Part shown: piece after piece, positions 51,910 through 61,707 of the stretch
How the letters are laid out: the number at the start of each line of letters is the position of its first letter
How positions within the stretch are numbered: the first letter of the stretch is position 1
DNA from: FACHB-T130 sp042747725
Lineage (GTDB): Bacteria > Cyanobacteriota > Cyanobacteriia > Cyanobacteriales > FACHB-T130
Reading direction: 5' to 3'
Length of the DNA stretch: 64,000 bases
NCBI RefSeq assembly: GCF_042747725.1
Contig: NZ_JBHZGO010000113.1
Coordinates: 22,365 to 86,364, forward strand
Program-made: the position numbers and the translations under genes
Notes under the pieces: model-generated
What the model was told of the DNA's origin: nothing
Databases searched by the model: none
Seen by the model: only the letters and a program-made list of their open reading frames with translations

Positions 51910-54528
51910 CTACTTTTCCGTCAGCGTGAAAACGCCATCCCAGTTATCGGGAGGCGATTCTTGGAGAAACAACTGACAGCGTTTCAGGTGCAAGGCAGCC
52001 GCTTTGTCGTTTTTGTCAATTTCTTCCAGAATGGTGCCAAACTCACCCATTGCACGAGTAAACTTGCGATTTAGGTAATACTCGCGTCCCTTATGGTAAA
52101 GATCGATTGCCGTTCTCTTTTGATCGGAAATGTTTTCTTCCCGCAGCCCCACCAGTTCATAGATATTAACCGGCGTATTCTTACCTTTGACTCGAATACA
52201 GTCAAGTTCTCTTGCCCAAATCAGATCCTTGCAAGGCTGATAAGTGCTTTCGCTAATCACAATATCGCAACCATATTGTTTGCTAGCACCTTCTAAGCGA
52301 GATCCCAAATTCACTTCGTCACCAATTGCGGTGAACTCCATGCGCTTACTGGAGCCAATATTACCGCTAATTACCGTACCTGAATTAATGCCAATCCCAA
52401 TCTTAAACGTTGGGAATCCTATGTTTTGGCGACAGGCATTGAATTCTGTTAAGCGATGGCGCATTTCGACTGCTGTTTGTACCGACATCCAGGCATGATC
52501 GAGCAAGGGTAAGGGAGAACCAAAGACTGCCATAATGGCATCGCCAATATATTTATCGAGGGTGCCTTTGTGGCTAAAAACAGCGTCTACCATCGACTCA
52601 AAATATTCATTGAGCATCTGCACCACGTCTTCTGCATTCATACTTTCGGTTAAGGTGGTGTAGCTGCGAATATCTGAGAACAAGATGGAAACGTCTTTTT
52701 TATCGCCTCCTAGTTTGGCATCACCGCTATTGATTAACTGTTCTGCCAATTCTTGAGTCATGTAGCGGTACATCGTACTCTTGAGCCGTTTCTCCTGAGA
52801 GATGTCATCCATCACCACCAGGGCACCGTAGACGTTGTTATTGTCGCTGGCATCGGCAATGGAGTTTATTGACAGGTGAACGCTATGTTGTTCCTCTCCT
52901 GTCGATAGCAAAGTTTGATCGGGATAGTATTGCTGGCGGCTTTTTTCTTCAGCGGCGTCTATCGCAGCTTTAAACCATTTAGAAAAGTCACCTTCTTTGA
53001 TGCGGATCAGATCGTCAATTTTTTTACCTTCTATAAGGTCTTCATTTTTAAATCCTAAGAGTCGCTTGGCGCTTTCATTCGCTGCAATAATATGACCGGA
53101 TTTATCAGTGGAGAGAACCCCATTAGAAAGGCTGCGGAGAATATCACGCTGCATTTGTTCTTGCTGTTTGACGGTAGCAAACAATTTGGCATTTTGCAGC
53201 GCTACACCGGCTTGAATATTAAATGCCTCCATGAAAGCTTCATCGCTTTGATTAAAGCTTGCCTTCCAGCATTCAGGGGGTTCGGGCCAAGTTTCCGGAT
53301 TATAAGCAGGAAATTCTCCCTGTTTTTTCTTATTTACAAGTTGGGTGACACCAATCAACTCTTTGTCGGCGTTAAAGATTGGCATGCATAATAAGCTACA
53401 AGTGCGATAGCCATTTGCCTGATCGACTTGTTTAGAAACTTCAGAATCTGGATCGGCATAGAGGTCAAAAGAGATATTCAGGGGTTTACCGGATTCAGCC
53501 ACTTTACCGACATAACCTTTTCCAACTGGCACTCGCAGTTCCCTGATGGAACCATTGGCAAGAGGAATTCTTGTCCACAAGTCATGGCGATCGCTATCTA
53601 ACAGCCACAGGGTGCTACGATCTGCATTCATTAGCTCCTGGGCTTCATGCATCACCCGGTTCAGGGTATCTTCTAAGTCGAGATTGCTCTGGCTTAAGGA
53701 TCGTGTCGCCTTCATCAATGCATCAGAAGCCCGCTGTCTCTGCGTTGCCATGTAAAAAGAGCGGGAACTTTCTAGAATCAAGCGAATGGAAGGAGCAAAT
53801 TCTGCAAATATTTTTTCATCTTTTGAACTAAAGCCATTGAGATCGATTCGTTCTGCTAACGGCTTTCCTGGTTGATTTGGTAAGATTAATTTATTAATTA
53901 ATTGAACGACCGCGACTAAATCCCCCTGTTCGTTTAACAGGGGTAAAGTTAACATAGTATAGGTGCGATAGCCATTTTCTTCGTCTTTCTTTTTGGCGAA
54001 CGCAGACCGGGGATCTTCATAAAAATCAAAGGGAATATTAACACTTTTCTTATGGGTTGCGACCTCACCGGCAATCCCTTTATCGGCAGGAATCCGCAAC
54101 TCTAAAGGTCGCCCCTCTGCACCTTCGGCAAGAATTGACCAGAGTTGGTTCTTTTCTTCATCAAGTAAATATATCGTTGTGCGATCTGCGCCGAGTAATT
54201 CTCCTGTTTTCAAGGTAATGGCATTCAACATTTCTTGAAGAATGGCATCAAACCCCTGGCTATCAGTCAACATTGATAGGGTTTGATTGACTACCTGGAG
54301 CTTTTCTTCGACACCTGTGACGACTTCTTTGAAAGTTTCCTTATTAAGTGGGGCAAGAAGTGCCGTAAAACTTCCTTCTTTTGTGGCTAATGCACCACCA
54401 GTAGCAGTAGGAATATTTGTAGAGGTTTGAGGGATTTGATTCCCAGTTGGATTTTCATCGTGGGGAACAACATCAATCACCCTGTCTGTATCGTTCCAAG
54501 CATGCATTTTGGTAGATGAAGGTGTCAT
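51910..54528 (-). CDS. cyaB1: GAF-GAF-PAS adenylate cyclase (CyaB1 type)
   Basis: 872 residues. After a disordered N terminus come two GAF domains (about 85-265 and 275-450), each with the NKFDE signature of cyclic-nucleotide-binding GAFs (INK...F-x3-DE and VNK...F-x3-DE), then a PAS domain (about 460-585) and a class III cyclase domain (about 600-790). The cyclase has metal aspartates in LFSDIRSYT and DKYIGDAIMAVFG, the purine-contacting lysine in that same loop, threonine in EFTAIGD, and N/R in VNLGSRLE: the lysine/threonine pair of bacterial adenylate cyclases. A TPR-like tail follows. The order and length match Anabaena CyaB1, which is activated by cAMP binding to its GAF domains. It should make cAMP from ATP with positive feedback. 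Confidence 0.93.
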   Translation of the reverse strand: MTPSSTKMHAWNDTDRVIDVVPHDENPTGNQIPQTSTNIPTATGGALATKEGSFTALLAPLNKETFKEVVTGVEEKLQVVNQTLSMLTDSQGFDAILQEMLNAITLKTGELLGADRTTIYLLDEEKNQLWSILAEGAEGRPLELRIPADKGIAGEVATHKKSVNIPFDFYEDPRSAFAKKKDEENGYRTYTMLTLPLLNEQGDLVAVVQLINKLILPNQPGKPLAERIDLNGFSSKDEKIFAEFAPSIRLILESSRSFYMATQRQRASDALMKATRSLSQSNLDLEDTLNRVMHEAQELMNADRSTLWLLDSDRHDLWTRIPLANGSIRELRVPVGKGYVGKVAESGKPLNISFDLYADPDSEVSKQVDQANGYRTCSLLCMPIFNADKELIGVTQLVNKKKQGEFPAYNPETWPEPPECWKASFNQSDEAFMEAFNIQAGVALQNAKLFATVKQQEQMQRDILRSLSNGVLSTDKSGHIIAANESAKRLLGFKNEDLIEGKKIDDLIRIKEGDFSKWFKAAIDAAEEKSRQQYYPDQTLLSTGEEQHSVHLSINSIADASDNNNVYGALVVMDDISQEKRLKSTMYRYMTQELAEQLINSGDAKLGGDKKDVSILFSDIRSYTTLTESMNAEDVVQMLNEYFESMVDAVFSHKGTLDKYIGDAIMAVFGSPLPLLDHAWMSVQTAVEMRHRLTEFNACRQNIGFPTFKIGIGINSGTVISGNIGSSKRMEFTAIGDEVNLGSRLEGASKQYGCDIVISESTYQPCKDLIWARELDCIRVKGKNTPVNIYELVGLREENISDQKRTAIDLYHKGREYYLNRKFTRAMGEFGTILEEIDKNDKAAALHLKRCQLFLQESPPDNWDGVFTLTEK

Positions 54529-54682
54529 AGATTTTTACAGATGCCTGAATTTGAGCGAGGTACGAGGCGGTGGAATTATCCTACAAATTTAACAGCCAAA
54601 CTTTTTGTGCCTGGTGAGCAAATGCCATACTACTTACTCAACAGTTTACTCTTTGTTTTGGGGTTGGATAGAGGGCACGTTC

Positions 54683-56563
54683 TTATTTGTTGTCATTTGC
54701 CTTGCGTCCATTATGTTTGACTGCGGCTTGAGCTAGCAAGGACTCTGCAAAAGCGATCGCATCTTTGGCGGAGTGTCCCCCTGCCAGTGTTGCTAATTCT
54801 TGGCGGCGAGTCAGGTGATTGTCAAGCACGCTGACTCGTACAACCGTGCGTTCGGAAGGATGAAGGATGTAGGATGTCGGGACTTCTTCTTGCCGTAGCC
54901 CTTCAATTGCTCTCTCTAAGGGGAGGGTGGGATGAATTGCTTCGGGGTTCGTTGTTGAGACTTCGCCCTTTTTCCCAGCCTTTGATTGGGAAGGATCTTG
55001 CTTCTGGCTTCCTTCAACGACGTGTTTATCAACGCGAAAATGGCGGTCAGCCATTGCGGCGACAAGGGGTTGGTGAGTGACGCAAAGAACTTGGTGTCCC
55101 TGAGAAAGTTGGTGGAGTTTCTCAGCGATCGCTTGGGCAACCCGTCCGGACACCCCGACATCAATTTCGTCAAAAATTAGCGTTCCGGAGGCTTCCAGTT
55201 GGGAGAAACAAGCTTTGAGCGCCAGCAGGAAGCGGCTCATCTCCCCCCCAGAGGCAGTGGCAGACAGTGGTTGCATATTTTCGCCTGGGTTGGGACTAAA
55301 ATAAAAGGCGATCGCGTCGGCACCTGTTGCGGTTGGGAGACAAGGGCTAATTTTGACTTGAAACTGCACCTTTTCCATCGCTAAAGGCTTGAGTTCCGCC
55401 ACAAGTCTGCTTTCTAGTTCGTTGGCAGCAACGCGGCGCAAAGCTGTCAACTGGGTAGCCCTAGATGCCAAGATTTCATGACATTGAGAATAGATTTTTT
55501 CTAGTTCTTCGAGGGAGTGACCGCTATCGGTGAGGAGAGTGAGTTCACCGTGGATGCTCTGACTGTAGGCGATCGCTTCCCCCAACGTCGGACCATACTT
55601 GCGGCAAATCTGCTTCAGGGTGCGGATGCGCTCTTCCACTTCCGCCAGTCGCTGGGGATCGGCTTCTAAAGAAGCACCGTAAGCATTAATTTGCTGTCCG
55701 GCTTCCACTACTTGCGCCAGAGCCGTACTCACCATATCTAGCACGGGTTGCAGAGTGGCATCATAAGTCACCATATCAATCAGCGTTGCTTCGGCTTGAC
55801 CCAATAAGTCTGCACCCGCTGACTCACCTGCATCATTTTGATAAAGAGCTTGATAAACCTGATAACTCAGCTGTTGTAACTCCACCACATGACTTAAGCG
55901 CTGGCGTTCTTGTTCGAGCTGTTCTGGTTCATCTGGTTCGCTCAAATTGGCAGCAGTCAATTCTTGGGCTTGATACTGTAGCAAGTCGAGCCGTTGCAAG
56001 CGTTGCTGCTCGGACTGACGGCGTTTGTCTCTTGCGTCCCGTGCCTGTTGAGAGTCGAGATAGGCAGCTTGAACGACTGAGCGTTGCTGTAGCACCGCTT
56101 CGCCGCCATAGACATCCAGCAACTCTCGCTGAAGCGCGGGTGCCACGAGTTGCACGGTTTGACCTTGGGCAGTAATTTCTACTAAGCGATCGCGCAGGCG
56201 ATCCATTAATTGCCGGTTGACCAGAACTCCATTCACGCGAGAGCGGCTGCGGAGGCTTCCTTGCAGGCAGGCAATCTCCCGACAACAAACCACGGCTGTG
56301 TCATCAAGCAGCTCGATCTCTTGTTCAGAGAGCCACTCAGTCACAACTCGGTCAACCTTGAAGGTGGCTTCCACCAAAGCGCGATCGCTACCCGTGCGAA
56401 TCGACCATTTGCTGACTTTCCCGCCCAAGGCGGCGTCAATCGCATCCAGGATAATCGACTTTCCCGCGCCGGTTTCGCCGGTCAGAACATTCAATCCAGA
56501 GCCAAATTCTAGCTCCAGATGGTCAATCAAGGCAAAGTTTTCAATCCGTAGGGACAGGAGCAT
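54683..56563 (-). CDS. recN: DNA repair protein RecN
   Basis: 626 residues from ATG 56563 (LRIENFALIDH is the usual SMC-like start); a longer frame to 56635 adds an unlikely leader. Walker A is LTGETGAGKS, the coiled-coil arms occupy the middle, the signature is LSATASGGEMSRFLLALK and Walker B is LIFDEIDVGVSG, followed by VLCVTHQP. RecN is a cytoplasmic SMC-family ATPase that holds broken DNA ends during recombination repair. An insert of about 40 residues rich in Lys/Ser/Pro (about 500-545) lies between Walker B and the last strands and is longer than usual. Starts 281 bp from the divergent UbiB-family gene. Confidence 0.95.
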   Translation of the reverse strand: MLLSLRIENFALIDHLELEFGSGLNVLTGETGAGKSIILDAIDAALGGKVSKWSIRTGSDRALVEATFKVDRVVTEWLSEQEIELLDDTAVVCCREIACLQGSLRSRSRVNGVLVNRQLMDRLRDRLVEITAQGQTVQLVAPALQRELLDVYGGEAVLQQRSVVQAAYLDSQQARDARDKRRQSEQQRLQRLDLLQYQAQELTAANLSEPDEPEQLEQERQRLSHVVELQQLSYQVYQALYQNDAGESAGADLLGQAEATLIDMVTYDATLQPVLDMVSTALAQVVEAGQQINAYGASLEADPQRLAEVEERIRTLKQICRKYGPTLGEAIAYSQSIHGELTLLTDSGHSLEELEKIYSQCHEILASRATQLTALRRVAANELESRLVAELKPLAMEKVQFQVKISPCLPTATGADAIAFYFSPNPGENMQPLSATASGGEMSRFLLALKACFSQLEASGTLIFDEIDVGVSGRVAQAIAEKLHQLSQGHQVLCVTHQPLVAAMADRHFRVDKHVVEGSQKQDPSQSKAGKKGEVSTTNPEAIHPTLPLERAIEGLRQEEVPTSYILHPSERTVVRVSVLDNHLTRRQELATLAGGHSAKDAIAFAESLLAQAAVKHNGRKANDNK

Positions 56564-56844
56564 GGAGCAAAATTCACCTTGAGGGAAGAGGGCAGGCAGC
56601 GGCAACTCAATGAACAATTGTCTTGTGCTAAGCAATCGATGCTCGCGAGTTATTCAAAACAGGTACTGGGCTACCAAACTTAGTTTAGTGTTTAGTTTTA
56701 AGTCCCGAAACTTTTTCAGGGTAGCGGGAAATTGACCTAATTGGCATTGTCCTAGAGCGGGAGCCGTGGTACCTCGTCCTGGCGCTTCCCTCGCTTATTG
56801 TTACAATACTTAATAGAGTTGCTCTCTCGTCGGTTCCCAAGCTT

Positions 56845-58974
56845 ATGAATGTTAAAACAGTCTCCCCAATCTCACATCGGACAGACGCAAGCGATAGGCG
56901 AAGCGCCGACCTGTCGGTTGGCGTTTCTACAACAGGTGCGATGAAAAAGCCTGCCCAGATAGCGTCCGCCCTTGCCTCGCCGGTCGTGGTGGAGTATGAG
57001 CTTACCGCCACAGCAGAGCAATATCCAGCAGTCGTGGGTGCCCAAACCGTCTATACCCAAGCCGAAGAACTGCGCTACAACCCCGTCGCCATTACCGATT
57101 ACTACCGGAGGCGTCCATTCCAAGTTTGGGGGCGATTGTTCAACATTCTGGTGCCGATACTCCGCTTTGGACTGAGTATGTGGTGGGACAAGCAAACAGG
57201 TCGAGTTGCCCAAAACGAGCGGAAACGGGCAATTCGCTTGCGGAAAATAATCACGAGACTGGGACCCGCCTATATTAAGGTGGGACAAGCGCTCTCGACT
57301 CGACCAGACTTAGTTCCGACGACTTATTTAGACGAACTGAGTCACCTGCAAGACCAGCTGCCACCATTTCCCAATGAATTAGCTTATCGGTTTATTGAGG
57401 AAGAATTAGGCGATCGCCCCGAACAAATTTACGCCGAACTCTCCCCCAACCCTGTAGCCGCTGCCTCCTTGGGACAAGTCTACAAAGGTAAGCTCAAGAC
57501 TGGCGAAACCGTTGCCGTGAAGGTGCAGCGTCCGGGCTTAAGAGAAAACATTGCCCTAGATATCTACATCCTGCGTACCCTTGCCGGATGGGCGCAGAGA
57601 AATCTCAAACAGGTGCGGAGCGACCTCGTCTCCATCATGGATGAATTTGGCACCCGCATCTATGAAGAAATGGACTATACCCAGGAGGGTCACAACGCCG
57701 AGCGCTTTGCTTCTCTATACGGTCACTTACCAGATATTTACATTCCCAAGATTTACTGGAAATACACCCAGCGTCGCGTCCTGACAATGGAGTGGATTAA
57801 CGGTACCAAATTGACCCAGCCAGAGGCACTCCGCGCTCAGGGAATTGATGCCGTTCACTTAATCGAGGTGGGCGTTCAGTGTTCGCTGCGGCAATTGCTG
57901 GAACATGGCTTTTTCCACGCTGACCCCCATCCAGGTAACTTGTTAGCGACTACTGACGGTCAGCTGGCTTATCTGGACTTTGGCATGATGAGCGATGTCA
58001 AGCCTTATCAGCGGTATGGCTTAATTGAAGCAGTGGTTCACATGGTCAACCGCGACTTTGAGGGCTTAGCCCGCGACTATGTGAATCTAGAGTTTTTAAC
58101 CCCAGACACTGACCTGACCCCCATCATCCCAGCCCTTTCCAAGGTCTTCAGCAACGCGCTGGGAGCCAGTGTCGCGGAGATGAACTTCAAGAGCATCACC
58201 GATGATATGTCGGCGTTGATGTATGAGTATCCCTTCCGCGTTCCAGCTTACTACGCGCTGATTATCCGCTCTCTGGTCACGTTAGAAGGGATTGCGATTA
58301 ATGTCGATCCCAATTTCAAAGTTCTCAGTAAAGCGTATCCCTACGTTGCCAAGCGCCTCTTGACAGACCCCTCGCCGGAATTGCGGGCATCTCTGCGTGA
58401 CCTCCTGTTCAAAGACGGCAGTTTCCGCTGGAATCGTCTGGAAAATCTGTTAAAAAATGCCCGTTTCAGTGACGATTACGACCTGAATCAGGTGCTGAAC
58501 CAGACCTTAGATTTTCTGTTCTCAGAGCGGGGTGCATTTATCCGGGAACACCTAACGGATGAAATTGTTAAGGGTATAGATACGCTGGGACGCCGCACCT
58601 TCCAAAATGTCACGTATTCGCTGCGCGAACGGGTGGGGATGACGGTGAATGAGGCACCGCCGTCGGTAGAAACGCCCCCCAGTCTGGAGCATATTAAACG
58701 GATTTGGGATATTCTCCAAGAAACTAGCGGGTTTGACCCGATGCAACTGCTGCCTGTGATTCCCCAATTGCTGATGAAGCCAGAAACTCAGCGCATGGGT
58801 CAAAAAATTGCCGGTGGTTTGGTGCAGCGAGTGGCGGCGCGGTTGATTCGGGACGTTTTACTTCAGGATGCGCCCCCACAAGCCTCCCAGAACGGTCACA
58901 AGCCACGCAATTATCCCCAGACATCATCGCCCCGCTTAGCGTTGCCGCCTGCTGCTGCGAGAAGGGCTGTATAG
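56845..58974 (+). CDS. ABC1/UbiB-family atypical kinase
   Basis: 709 residues. The ABC1 core is present: the KxGQ motif in YIKVGQALSTRPDLVP, the alanine-rich loop PVAAASLGQVYKG, VAVKVQRPGL, the E-x-D pair region EEMDYTQEGHNAERF, and the catalytic-like HADPHPGNLL and LDFGMMS. Such kinases act in quinone biosynthesis and thylakoid or plastoglobule lipid metabolism. The first about 55 residues are poorly conserved and partly encoded by the REP repeat at 56898-56917; ATG 56941 is a possible shorter start. The C terminus is Pro/Ala-rich. No transmembrane segments are evident at the C terminus, unlike E. coli UbiB. Confidence 0.9.
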   Translation: MNVKTVSPISHRTDASDRRSADLSVGVSTTGAMKKPAQIASALASPVVVEYELTATAEQYPAVVGAQTVYTQAEELRYNPVAITDYYRRRPFQVWGRLFNILVPILRFGLSMWWDKQTGRVAQNERKRAIRLRKIITRLGPAYIKVGQALSTRPDLVPTTYLDELSHLQDQLPPFPNELAYRFIEEELGDRPEQIYAELSPNPVAAASLGQVYKGKLKTGETVAVKVQRPGLRENIALDIYILRTLAGWAQRNLKQVRSDLVSIMDEFGTRIYEEMDYTQEGHNAERFASLYGHLPDIYIPKIYWKYTQRRVLTMEWINGTKLTQPEALRAQGIDAVHLIEVGVQCSLRQLLEHGFFHADPHPGNLLATTDGQLAYLDFGMMSDVKPYQRYGLIEAVVHMVNRDFEGLARDYVNLEFLTPDTDLTPIIPALSKVFSNALGASVAEMNFKSITDDMSALMYEYPFRVPAYYALIIRSLVTLEGIAINVDPNFKVLSKAYPYVAKRLLTDPSPELRASLRDLLFKDGSFRWNRLENLLKNARFSDDYDLNQVLNQTLDFLFSERGAFIREHLTDEIVKGIDTLGRRTFQNVTYSLRERVGMTVNEAPPSVETPPSLEHIKRIWDILQETSGFDPMQLLPVIPQLLMKPETQRMGQKIAGGLVQRVAARLIRDVLLQDAPPQASQNGHKPRNYPQTSSPRLALPPAAARRAV
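56898..56917. repeat. REP-like repeat inside the UbiB-family gene
   Basis: GCGAAGCGCCGACCTGTCGG, identical to 29048-29067, encodes part of DRRSADLSVG near the N terminus. The frame is kept. If translation starts at 56941 instead, it lies in the leader. Confidence 0.75.
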
Positions 58975-59000
58975 ACCGTAGGTGAATGGGAATAGCTGGG

Positions 59001-59033
59001 TCATGGAAGGGAAGAGCGAGCGCTCTTCCATGA
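59001..59033. repeat. Palindrome after the UbiB-family gene
   Basis: TCATGGAAG can pair with CTTCCATGA, or GGAAGAGCG with CGCTCTTCC around an AG loop; the two foldings are mutually exclusive. It begins 27 bases after the stop. No T-run, so it is a possible transcript-stability hairpin. Confidence 0.6.
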
Positions 59034-59324
59034 CAATCCGGTTTGTTGGGTAGAGCGCTCAACGTTACCCAACTTCCGGCTTGATAACGTTGGTCCTGAC
59101 TACAACTAACTGGTGATAATCCCTAAGAATGATGCTAGGTTGGGTTCTTGCGTAAGCGAAACTCAACTTTTACTTTTTTATACAGTTAGGTTTTGCTTTG
59201 TGTCTTGGGTTCAACCTACGAGGTGAAGGTATGTAGGTTATTTAATCCGCGATCCTAAGCTTATTTTGGCAGAAGAGATTGACGATCAAGCACATAAAAA
59301 AATCTTTACTTAAGCTGTCACACA

Positions 59325-59416
59325 CAGGACTCGCCGCACATCACCACATCTAGGGGCAACCACAGGGGGATTGAACCCGAAAAAACGCTATATGTATAAG
59401 CTTTGCGTAAGTCCTG
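59325..59416. mobile_element. MITE copy D (92 bp) with 5-bp target duplication
   Basis: Starts CAGGACTCGCCGCAC and ends GCGTAAGTCCTG. The duplication ACACA is perfect (59320-59324 and 59417-59421). Same orientation as copy A. Confidence 0.92.
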
Positions 59417-59530
59417 ACACATTTAATTGGAATACAGTAAATACCTAAAGTAGAGACGCTGCATACAAAGTCTCTACTATTTCGACTGGATTTGACAATT
59501 TTTAATTAGGCATTTTAAATTTTTAATTGC

Positions 59531-60853
59531 TTATCCGTTTTCTTGCAGTTGATTGAGCGGCAGCTTAACAGTAAAAGTCGTGCCGATGCCAATTTCACTC
59601 TTGAGGGCGATCGCACCATCGTATAAATCTACACACTCTTTAACGATTGTCAATCCCAGCCCTGTACCAGAGATTGTGCCGACATTCTTTCCTCGATGGA
59701 ATCGCTCAAACAAGCGTAGTTGGTCTTCTTTTGGGATTCCTATTCCCTCGTCCTGAATTTGGAAGATTGCCTCACGCTCCTGACAGATAAGTTCAAAATG
59801 AACTTTGCTGCCTCTGGGAGAATATTTAATTGCATTTAAAAGCAAATGATCGATAATTTGTCGCAGCAGCTTTTTATCCAGGTAGGCATTAGTACACTCA
59901 CCTTGATGAATAAAAGTAATCGCGTGTTGGGAGCCAACGTTAAGTTGCAATTCTTCCACCAACTCGCGGCTAAACTCTACTAAATCCAGCGGTACGGGAT
60001 TAAGCTCTAACTTGCCAGCCTCTGTTTTATCAAGAAGGAGGATGTCGTTTAACAACCGAGCCATTTGTTTGCTAGCGGCTCTTATTTTCTGGAAATGCGA
60101 GTCCTTTTGCACTTCAGACAATTTGTGTTTGTAGCGTTCCAGTAATTCAGCAGACATGGAGATTATTGTCAGCGGCGTGCGGAATTCATGAGATGCAGCT
60201 CTGATGAAGCGAGATTTGAAATTGCTGAGTTCTTTTTCTTGTTCCAGTGCCTTGCGGGTTTGTTCCGCCTGCTTGTGGCGTTCGGTGATGTCACGCAATA
60301 GCCAACGCAAACCGATTAAGTTGCCGGAGCGATCGCGTATAGCCGCCACGTTAAGTGCCGCCGAGAACGGCTGACCTTTCGAGGATTGTAAGCGCACTTC
60401 CCAGTCGTGCAACTGCGGAAAGTAATTCAATTGAGTCAATAGATCCCGAAAGGTTTTGCGATCTTCCTTAGCCACAAAAATCGCCATCGGTTTGCCTATT
60501 AGAAAATTCTGGGATCGGTTCAGCAAAGCCGCCGCCGTGCGGTTAGTCTCTTGAATGATTCCAAAGGTATTCGTTACTAAGTACCCGTCTGGGGCAAACT
60601 CAAATAGCTCTTGGTAGCGCTGGCGTTCTGCTTTTACAGTCTCGTAAGCGATCGCCAGTTCTTCGTTGCGTTGCTGCAACTCCTCTGTAGCCACCTGCAA
60701 CTCTTCCAAAGCCGTGAAGAGTTCTTGCAAAGCCTCCTTTGTCAGTGTTTCCTGCGGATGCGGGAGGGATGGGGATTCCCTAGTACGCTGCCACAGCTCG
60801 TGCAGGCGCTGTTGTGCCGCCTCTATCTGTTGGTTAAAGATTTCCTCTTTCAT
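59531..60853 (-). CDS. PAS sensor histidine kinase
   Basis: 440 residues from ATG 60853 (a GTG lies one codon earlier). A coiled coil (about 30-80, EELQVATEELQQRNEEL) precedes a PAS domain (about 85-195, FEFAPDGYLVTNTFG), HisKA (ASHEFRTPLTIIS) and HATPase with QDEGIGIP and GTGLGLTIV. No membrane helix, so it is cytoplasmic. The coiled coil/PAS start resembles the C-terminal part of CheB-CheR-PAS hybrids, so it may descend from one. No regulator is adjacent. Confidence 0.92.
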   Translation of the reverse strand: MKEEIFNQQIEAAQQRLHELWQRTRESPSLPHPQETLTKEALQELFTALEELQVATEELQQRNEELAIAYETVKAERQRYQELFEFAPDGYLVTNTFGIIQETNRTAAALLNRSQNFLIGKPMAIFVAKEDRKTFRDLLTQLNYFPQLHDWEVRLQSSKGQPFSAALNVAAIRDRSGNLIGLRWLLRDITERHKQAEQTRKALEQEKELSNFKSRFIRAASHEFRTPLTIISMSAELLERYKHKLSEVQKDSHFQKIRAASKQMARLLNDILLLDKTEAGKLELNPVPLDLVEFSRELVEELQLNVGSQHAITFIHQGECTNAYLDKKLLRQIIDHLLLNAIKYSPRGSKVHFELICQEREAIFQIQDEGIGIPKEDQLRLFERFHRGKNVGTISGTGLGLTIVKECVDLYDGAIALKSEIGIGTTFTVKLPLNQLQENG

Positions 60854-61651
60854 CACGTACTTGTTCTGTGAGAATTAAGCTTAAGGGTTGATGCGCTTCC
60901 AGGAGTTTTCATAAATTCACGAGCGATCGCTTCCTTCATTCTCACAGATGCATGAATTTAGTATAAAAGCAAATACCCTCAGAAACTATGCAACCTAAGG
61001 AACAGCATTATTATTCACCACAATAATATTTGTAACTAGAGGAAGCGGCGGACTATAAAAGTGCAGATTACGATAGTAAAATCTTGCCATTGCCAGGTGG
61101 CTCTACTAATCATAATTGCTTAGCACTTAACTTGAGTATTCTTAAGCATTTCTTTCAAAGAACAGGAGCATGAAGTTTTGATTAATAATTGGCGCTGACT
61201 AATACCCAGAAATTGATTTAACTTTTTTTCTCGATTGTAATTATAATTTTGGCGTTACTCATAACCTCGTCATAATACGATTACCAACTCTTAAATTATT
61301 ATTTAATTATTTATAAATACTTATAAAAGTTTAAGATAACATTATAAATTTTAAGTTTACTTAACATATTTGTTTCTTTCCAAGTATAATTAGTTGCTTA
61401 ATATAGAACCACTTTGAAAATCTACCCAAACTTCTAAAAGATAGTTTTTTTGTAAATATAAAAATAAAGATGCAGTGCTAGCTTAAATTTCTTTCCGATT
61501 TAAAATTTCGTCATCAGATATTTACGATGAAGTTAAGTTCGAGGTTAGTGAGGCGAGAGTGTAGTAGCGATCGCGCCTCTCCTTTCCCTAATTTCAAACC
61601 AATATAAAAGCTTATTAGTGCAGCTAGTGAAAGTGACGATGTAATGCGATA
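60854..61651. other. AT-rich spacer before the toxin-antitoxin island
   Basis: About 800 bp with no credible gene. From 60960 to 61500 it is strongly AT-rich with poly-T and poly-A runs, unlike the flanking genes. A pyrimidine-rich stretch at 61567-61615 (CCTCTCCTTTCCC ... AAAAGCTTATT) resembles 62387-62440 on the other side of the first toxin-antitoxin pair. Confidence 0.55.
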
Positions 61652-61678
61652 GCGAAGCGCAGAAAAAGTCAGTTCGCG
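61652..61678. repeat. REP-like repeat, copy 2 (left of YoeB locus)
   Basis: GCGAAGCGCAGAAAAAGTCA followed by GTTCGCG. Together with six bases to its left it is identical over 33 bp to 62338-62370, in direct orientation, so the two copies flank the toxin-antitoxin pair. Confidence 0.88.
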
Positions 61679-61707
61679 CTTTGGTGGAGATGAGCGCGAT
61701 CGCGTTT

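Larger units (their letters stand above)
58975..59530. other. Spacer with hairpins and a MITE
   Basis: No gene. It holds the palindrome at 59001-59033, a GTTGGGTA...TTACCCAAC hairpin at about 59044-59072, GTTGGGTT-type repeats near 59138-59215 and MITE copy D. Confidence 0.6.
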
